Assembly: GCA_946894095.1 (NCBI GenBank) | Contig: OX335642.1 | Location: 2,863,021 to 2,927,020 of the forward strand | From: Incurvaria masculella | Taxonomy: Eukaryota > Arthropoda > Insecta > Lepidoptera > Incurvariidae | Reading direction: 5' to 3' | Length of the DNA: 64,000 nucleotides | In this document: one piece after another, positions 53,101 to 62,100 of the stretch | Position numbering within the stretch: position 1 is the stretch's first letter | Layout of the letters: each line of letters opens with the position of its first letter | Made by a program: the position numbers and the translations under genes | Notes under the pieces: model-generated | The model's input: only the letters and a program-made list of their open reading frames with translations | Databases searched by the model: none | What the model was told of the DNA's origin: nothing

Positions 53101-56100
53101 CCGGCCCGCAGTCGCCCCCGAGGCGGTGAAGGTGCGCGCGGAGCCGGCCGAGCTGCGGCCCGGCGAGACGGCGACGCTCATCTGCGACGCGGCCTCCAGC
53201 AACCCGCCGGCCGCGCTCTCGTGGTGGCGCGACGGTATCCCAGTGCAAGGTGGGTAAAATGAGCTACATTCGTGCGTGACTGGTAACCCTGACCACAGAG
53301 TTAAGGGTTTTTGGCATTGGTAGTTGTCATTTGGCACAGCCTGGCCACTCTGGTTATGTGGGCACCAAAGAGAGGAGAGGCTAAGATTCTCTTTCTACGG
53401 TGGGCACCCAATTTTTCTGACAGATTTTCAATAGATTTCGAATCATCTTTCGAGTCGAAATCGAATAATTTATTGGCTGGCAACACATTCCGGAAATGAG
53501 TCTATAAATATAATGTTATCTACGTACATACGTAGGAGTCTGACATATAAATCTATGAGTCTGACCATGTCTGACCATAGTACACATTTCCGATCGAAGG
53601 AAAAGATGAACAGTCAATATAGGGATAATTGTGTGATTATACCTCAAAATAGTTATGTTTTGAAATCGTTAATTTCTACATTCAACTGGAAGTGTATGCT
53701 GTGGACTGCAGTGAAATATGATAAATTTGTAAAATTTTATTTAAAATGGTTATTTTTCATAAATCTAAATTTAACATAATCTAAACTACCTAAACTATTA
53801 CTGATCTAAACACTTTTTACATTCATGCTTTGTTTCAGGATTGCCAGCTACATCAAAGCCTGGTCTACACGGTGGCACCGTCTCCACCATAGAGTTGAAA
53901 CTTAACGTCACTAAGGAAATGAACGGTTGGTATACCTTATCTCCAACTAGCTCATTGCACATCCCTGTGCACGTCTCTTGGATCTCACTTCCGTCGGTGA
54001 GTTGCTTGCGAGCTGTCATCCGCTATGTAGAAAATAAATAATAAACTGAGTTTGACAGTTTCTTTAAAACTCGCTCACCTGTCATTGAAAATCTTATTCA
54101 TTGTTTGCAACCATAGACAATTTAGAAAGACTGTTTAGATTCCTTCTGCAGAACGAGAAATCTAATAGATGGCGCCATGGTTGATGAAGCAACAAACATT
54201 TTATGTATGAATTGCGTATGTATTTTTGTGTCATTCTTAACAATTATTCCTTTGTCATACGTTTCTAGGTGCCGTTTACACTTGCCAGGCGATGAATGAG
54301 GCGCTACAACGAAGCGTTCACGATGCGCAAACGCTCAAAGTTTTGTGTGAGTAACCCATATATTATCATCACCTTTTTTTATTATTTTTTATTTTAGAAC
54401 CAGACATGAATGGCAAATACCACTAATACCACACCTACTCTCCCGATATTAGCGTAACACAATTAGTTGCCATGCCATGAACGTCCTTATATTGCACGGA
54501 TAAATTGAACTACATAGATGGAAAACACGGACAATTTTTATCGCCGCTTTGACCAGCGTTTTTTTAATGGGATTGTCCCAACACAGCGAGATTAATCCTA
54601 CCACCATGTAAGTAAGAAATGTAAACCTATTTTTTTACGTGTAATCCGAACCACGATCCACCAATCCTAAAGTTTTCTCTTTTGTGTGTTTGGGAAGAAA
54701 TACAATGGCACCACTTATTTTATTTTGCCGCATAGTGCCAGAACCTCCACAGCCTACATTTTCTTAAACACTGCAAGTTAAGTCGACGTTTCTATGGAAA
54801 TTGCTCACCATGAGATGCTGGTTGCAGACGCGCCGATATTCGACGCGGTGGCGCGCGAGACGAGCGGCAGCGAGAACGAGTCGCTGGTGGTGGCGCTGCG
54901 GGCGGACGGCAACCCGGCCAGCGTCAGCTACACGTGGACCAAGGACGGGTTGCCGGTGGCGCAGGCCGCCTACAGCACCGCAAGTGAGTGTCTCACTTTA
55001 GTTCCTCATTGACGGGCAATCAATGGAACGGCACCACAGAATTGGGGATAATAAGTTAGAAATGTCCATCCTTTTGCGTCACTACAGCGCGCTTGTTGCC
55101 GTCTTACATTCATACTCCATAGAAATTGAATCGCATCTGTCGTATGCTATGTTAATAGTAGTATATCGGGTGCATGCACGTCAATAATGTGGCAACGGTA
55201 AACTCTTGTGCACACAAGTGTAGTCAGTCACATTTGATACATGATGTTTTGCTTCCCTCTTTTCTTCCTATATTAGCTGTGTGGTTAGGATGACATTGTG
55301 TGCTTCGTGTTTTGTAATACTTTTACTTATACGGGCTCTCCGAACAACACAGTGGTTACCGCACGCGCGCATACGACGTTGAGAATTTCGGACAAAATGT
55401 GGGACATTCCTTAGTAGCCATAATTCTTGCTGCCAAAAAGGAAGTGCCCGTGAAAGGAGTAGCATTGCCGAGAAGTATAAATGTAAGATGGCGACAAGCG
55501 TGCACTAGTGAAGCGAGAGCATAGACATTTCTAGAGTATTCCCGATTCTCCTCAATGGCACCAAGCCATTTCCTCAATTTTGATAATCACCCGATCAAAG
55601 CTTGGTTTGAACTTATAAATATCCTGCTCGATCATATTCTTATTCCATTCCAAAAATGTACTTTATGTCATATGTTGGGTCCTTTACACCACGAATTAAA
55701 GTGAACCTGTCCTAAAAAAGCCTTTCCCGTAAAGAGCGGAATATTGGTTTTAAGTCCGGCCTGAAATTAAGTCGGATTTCTTGCAAAAGCGTGTCGGATT
55801 ATTAGTCTTATTGCTTGCTTTCAGAATTGCGAAATTAAGTAAATTTTAACATTATCAACTGGAACGAACTACTTGTATGTAGAAAGCAAGAAATAGGAAC
55901 TTTGATCTGCAACTTTTCGATAATACTTCGCACGAATTACGTTCGATATTCCGGCCTGATTTCCGTATCTGCGGAGAAAAGGCTCAAAATAATATCAACC
56001 TAACCACACTAAATGTACGCCTCGATTGTGCTTATCACTTTCAGATGACCGCATCGTATCGGAGGGCAGTATACTGAACATAACGAAGCTGTCTCGCCAC

Positions 56101-59100
56101 GACGCCGGAGTGTACACGTGCGAGGCTCTCAACTCTCAGGGCGCCGCCACCATCAACATCACCATCTCTGTCAACTGTAAGTGTCTAGTCCGTGCACTTA
56201 CCTGTCTTCATTAATCGTATTCTGCGTTTTCAAGCCCCGAATATTGATCATCCTATTGTGTCCGAATGCAGATCTTGATAAGTCTCGTGACACTCTCTTC
56301 CAGTTTGATATTACATTGTCTCATTTTGTCTTGCAGCCACGATCTTAAGATCCAATGTCTTCTTGAGTTATGTTATTAGTTTATCTTTTCATGTATTTTC
56401 CAATCTTTCTTTTCTCAATGTTTCGTTTTTCATTTTGTATTGTATCCTATATTCCTCATTTCGGATCAGTTTTGAGTATTATTTCTATTGACTATTTTCG
56501 AGACTTCTATCTTCATTTTGTCACACCAACTGTTTATCTGTATTACACCTACGTAACTTCAAGATTGGTGGCAGATAACAATCAATATATTCTTTCTTGT
56601 TCTAGATCCGCCCAGCATAAAGGCAGTTTCTCAAGACATCATGGTGGCCCCGAACGAAGATGCCATCCTCTGGTGCACAGCTCAAGGTAACAAAAAGTTT
56701 CGAAACGTCACGCATTCTATGCCTGGTCAGAAAAAGAGATAACGTTAATATTGATATATCTCAAAGTTAAACGGCCAGTACAATTTTCCTATAATCCCCC
56801 TTTTCGTCCTACAATGTCTTATTTATTCCCCCAGGCAACCCACTATCGGAGGAGCACATCACCTGGACGCGAGACAAGTACAGCAAGTTCGATACGAAGA
56901 CGACCACCACTTTTGATCCCAAGAACGGAACCAGTTACCTTCACATCGAGAAGGCAGACAGAGCGGATGTTGGCAATTTTAGGTTAGTACAATTTAGACT
57001 TCGTAGCTTATTATCTAATTTCTAAGTTCAAGATAGACGTTAATATAGATCTCGAATTTCTCTCTATTTCCACTGTAGAGGCATGAAAAAATATAACTGC
57101 ACATAATTTATAAACCAATTTCGTTGCATCACAAGATATATAAAAGGGGGTGCATCCTTGCATGTAAAAATTGTCAAAAAAAATTATGTTTTATTAATCA
57201 TATTTTTTTTATTTCAAATAAATAAATAAACTCAAAAAGATCCTGACTGTAACTGTAACTGTTTAAACATACCATTTCAAAGATAAACTAATATGAAACA
57301 AATGACAATTTTATTGTTCCTATAGTGACAATATTTACGGAATATTTGTTAGACAGTTAAAATACTATGAAAATGTACCTAAATGATGGTCACTCTGCGA
57401 GGGAGCGATGCATAGATACAGTATGGTAACTACGAGTATCTGTATTGGCTCGATTTTTATGAATAGTGCACATTCCTGTTATAAAAGTATTACATATTCC
57501 TTCCATGGCAGCATGGGAATAACAGCTGTCGATGTCAATGTTACATATAGAGCTAGCGTCACATTGTGGACACTGAGGATGTCAGGGAACATTTCGTTCT
57601 CCATCGATGTCACATTGAGTTCCTCAGAGTCAGCCGCACACAAAGCGAGATTATAGTCTATGCTTGTCCGAAAGCTATTTATGTTGTCTGTGCGGGACTG
57701 TTATCTATGCTTGACCGGTGGACACAAAGCGGGATTATTGTCTATGCCTGTCCGAAAGTTATCTATGTTGTCTGTGCGGGACTGTTATCTATGCTTGACC
57801 GGTGGACTCGCAGGTGCGTGGTCGACAATGGCGTGGGCAAGCCGGCGAGCCGCGACGCCATGTTGGTCGTCAAGTTCGCCCCGGAGATGGTGGAGTCGCC
57901 GAGCGCGCTCAAGTTCGCCGCCGACACGGGCACTGTCGGCCGTCTCTCTTGCACGTGAGTCGGCAAATACAATACTTACTGTAAACATTCAAATTTAACA
58001 TGGACGTCGCATGACCTAATTGTGTTCCTAGAGGCTTTTTTTTATTTCCAAAAATGATTTTATCCATTACCCAAGCGTAACGAATATTTTTACCCCTCAT
58101 CTATACTGCCCGGGACGGATCTAGTCCTACCCCCTCCAAGTGCCAGAAGCTGAACAGAAACCTATTCCAATATAGTTTTGGTTCTCGACTAGGTAGGACT
58201 CGAACCATCCCGCCAAATACACCGCACTTACCCGGCGGTATCGTGTAGTCTGCTGGCAAGCGGCAATGAAAATTGTCCGCGTTTTCCATCCAGTTCAATG
58301 TAGCCGAGCAATATAAGGAAGGTCCTGGCATGGCACCTAGTTCCCATGTGGTTAATAATAGGTCGGGGAAAAAGTCTTTTCGCATTATAGTATGTATGAA
58401 CTTGTAATAAAATCTCTTTGGCTATACTATTTGTATCTGGCTGGTTTTGGTATCATTGAAAGTTTAAATTTTAAAGAACATAATTCCAAATTCAAATTAG
58501 GAAAATGTGTGATTCTCATTTGTTTTTCGTACTGTCAAAATGAGTGAATCTAATGAAGAAATTCGATACATTTTAAAATTTTACTACAAAAAAGGTAATA
58601 ATGCAACGCAAGCCGCGAAAAAAATTTGCGATGTTTATGGACCTAGTGCAGTGTCTGTGAGAGTAGCACAAATTTGGTTTAAGCGTTTTCAATCCGGAAA
58701 TTTTGATGTCAAAGATGCACATCGCTCTGGTCGCCCTATTACGGATAAAATGGATGCCATTTTTGAAAAAGGGGAGCAAGATCGGCATATCAGTAGTTAC
58801 GACGTAGCTGAAGAACTAGGAATTGACCACAAAACAGTTTTGGCGCATTTGAAAAGAACTGGGTACACAAAAAAGCTCGATATTTGGGTACCTCACGAGC
58901 TCACTGAAAGAAACCTAATGAACCGGCTAGACCTCACACATCTTTAGCCACTCAGCAAAAACTAAGAGAGTTTGGCTGGGAGGTGTTAATGCATCCGCCG
59001 TATAGTCCTCACCTTGCACCTTCAGATTTCCACCTGTTTAGGTCTCTTCAGAATTCTTTAGGCAGTGTCAGGTTAACATCACGAGAGGACTGCCAAAACC

Positions 59101-62100
59101 ACTTGTCGCGGTATATTGATCAGAAGTCCCAATATTTCTATAGCAATGGGATCATGTCCCTACCTACAAGATGACAAAAAGTTATCGAACAAAATAGTAC
59201 CTACATACTTTAGTTAAATGTAAATAAACCATATTAAAAAATGTTTTGAATTTTCTTAAAAAATGCGAAGAAACTTTTTCCCCAACCTATTATATGTGTG
59301 GCCATGAGGCTAATATATGACGGTCAGTTTGGTATTGGCCATCCATGTCTAGTTACATAAATAAACGAAACCATTTGTTCAACGTTCAGATGCAACGCGG
59401 CGCCGGCCCCCGTGTTCACGTGGTCGCGGAAGGGCGCCCCGCTGCCGACGAACGTCTCCACGAAGTACTACGCGACGCACGAGCGGCGCGGCGGCGTCGC
59501 GCACACGTCCACGCTGCACGTTGAGCGCGTCGCCGGCGATGACTACGGCGCGTACGAGTGCAGCGCGCGCAACGAGCTCGGCGGCGCGCGCGTCGCGGTG
59601 GGGCTGCTCGTCACCGGCGCACCCGGTGAGTGTCCCCCCGACTGTCCGCACGCACGTCCGCAATAAGTCCGCCGAACGATCAGCCTGAGCTCTCACCTAA
59701 ATTGGCGTTTACCGAACTTAGAGGTTAAGCAAAAATGTCAAACCCATACAAGTTGTACTGCTCATTCTGTGGCTTTACTCTTTCAAACTGTCAAAATCAA
59801 ACTCGGACTACTGATTTGTATGAAAACGCGGAGTCGGCGTAAACGGCAACGTCAACGTTTTTACGGCGACGATACGTAAACTGTCAAATCAAACTCGGGA
59901 CTCGCCAATTTTAGTTTGCTGAATGCCCACTCTTCAATTTTTCTATACATTTGAAAATGCTAGTCGATCGATTCGGCGTAAATGCCAATTTAGCTGACAA
60001 GTCGGACTAGCGGCTCTGGACACGACCGTGTGCTTTACATGTGCACTGTGTACTGGCGTACACAAAAGAGTGGCATTCAGCCATAAAACAATATAGGTGT
60101 GTGAAGTATTTGTATTTCAGTCGCGAAGTGTCGCATCGTAACATTTTATACGCATGCAAGCGTACACTGTGTTGTGACTTTCCAGAGGACTTACAGCACG
60201 GGTGTTCTCAGTACTGTATGGTGACGTCGAGATATCACATAGCACATATATGCAATGATATGTTACATCGTCAGGCAGAAAGACAAAATGTATGGGAAAT
60301 TCTTGGCGTGTCCCGGAACGTGTTAAGGAAACACTCACATTTGCAGCAACCCTAAGATGATATCCATGCTCATAAATCCTGCCTACGTGCAAAGGGCCCC
60401 AATATATTCCGTGTAACCTTTGATAGCTCTGATCATTCGCTCCAACTCGTTGAAAAGCAGTTCGTTCGATTTCCTATTCTGGTTTGTGAGTCAGACTTTG
60501 AACGGCATTCGTTGTCAACAGATCAAGTGACGTCCCTGGCGGTGACGAACGTGACACACAGCTCGGCCACGCTGGAGTGGATCCCCGGATTCGATGGCGG
60601 CATGCAGCCCTCTTACCGCATACGATATAGGTAAGATACCTTTAATTTAACAACACATCATTTTAATAAAACAATGGGATTTACCAGTAAGCGTACCTTT
60701 CTAAGTGTCACTTCAAAAGTGGACTAGTAAGCGTATGTTAAGAAGTGTCACTTTAAAAGTTGACTGGTAAGCTTATGTTAAGAAGTGTCACTTTAAAAGT
60801 TGACCAGTAAGCATATGTTAAGAAGTGTCACTTTAAAAGTTGACCAGTAAGCGTACGTTAATAATTGTCACTTCGAAATCACATGTTTATTACACTATAT
60901 TGACAAACGCACGGTGATCAATAGGCAGGACTAAAGTTTACACCCAACCGCAGGAAACTATACGACGAATCATACAAGTATGAGGATGTGACGCCTCTCA
61001 ACGCGACCACCTACACGATATACGGTCTGGAGCGGTCCACCGACTACGTGTTCTCCGTGATGGCCATCAACAGGCTGGGCCAGAGCAAGTACAGACCTGA
61101 CGACACGAAGGCTACCACTCTGAGTGAGTACCGGCGAGCTGTTGTGAACGATAACTGGGGCCAATACGGTATAGAGTGGGAGTGAGTTGGTGTTATAGTG
61201 GCTGAAAAATGTTAGAGTTAGAGAGAAAAAAGTTTAGACCAATTTTTTGGTTAAAGTGGGTTTAACGCAAAGATAAAGGATTGCGAAAACTTGAACAGCC
61301 TTGATTATGGCAAAAATTAATATTAAATATATACATGAATGAGGAGAAGAGTATTGTACTACATCTCACCACTTCTAAAACAAGAATTAGTATTGTATCA
61401 CATTTATTGGTAATGCAGCCAACTTACTTTTCTCTTTTACATATCAGCACCATTGGTGAGGTGGCCAATGAAAAGTTTTGCACAAAATGTTGGCTTAGTT
61501 GAAAAAAAAAATTATCGAATTAATGAGTTTTTTTTTTACTTCATGTCATTCTGTCTCATGTACATAGATGCCAAGCAGTGTTGGCATTCTAAATTCATGT
61601 TAAATTCCTTCTAATTTTAATGCCAACTCTTCCTTTTACGCTGCCACATCGGATAATCTCGAAACAGACGAAATCCCATCATCGGTACAGTCGAGTTCCG
61701 AAGAGTACAACTCTTACAGTTTCCCCGGAATATTTATCATAACGGGCACAATAGTAGGCACGGCGCTTATCCTGCTGAATGTACTTGTGATCGGATTTTG
61801 CCTTCATCGGAGGACGAATAAGCGAATACGAGGTTTGGAAGCAGGAATAGAACATGTTCGGTCTTGCAGTTAGGTTCACAGATGTACAAGCGGGCATAAT
61901 TCAATTGTTAACGGAAATTTCTCTAAGTATGCATTTTAAAGTGAAACAGTGGCTATAGAAGAAAGTGTTTTTTATTATGTTTGACAGGCGGGATAGTTCT
62001 GCAAATGGTCTCGTGAATTTTTGATTTTCTGCACAAATCTTTCAACTAAAGTTGTAGATGTTGGCTTTCTGAATCACCCCTTGAAGTAAGGAGGCTCTTC

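Larger units (their letters stand above)
51965..53838 (+). other. sns/hbs: Introns d-e, e-f and f-g
   Basis: Three introns of 351, 642 and 589 bases. Intron e-f carries, on the minus strand at 52960-52986, a fragment of the same head sequence that opens each copy of the 1.1-kb tandem duplication at 9294. The other two show no recognisable repeat. Confidence 0.7.
58257..59362 (+). mobile_element. SINE body split by a mariner insertion
   Basis: The 5' part (58257-58357: AAGCGGCAATGAAAATTGTC to TTCCCATGTGG) and 3' part (59293-59362: ATGTGTGGCCATGAGGCTAA to TGTCTAGTTACAT) are halves of one SINE copy. They are separated by the mariner element at 58358-59290, so the SINE is older. Its tail ends within 30 bases of exon n. 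Confidence 0.82.

Noticed and set aside
57566..57958. 130-codon ORF starting upstream of exon m as a separate gene
   Set aside because: Its 3' part is exon m in frame and its 5' part is the 84-bp duplicated intron sequence; the splice join to exon l explains it better.
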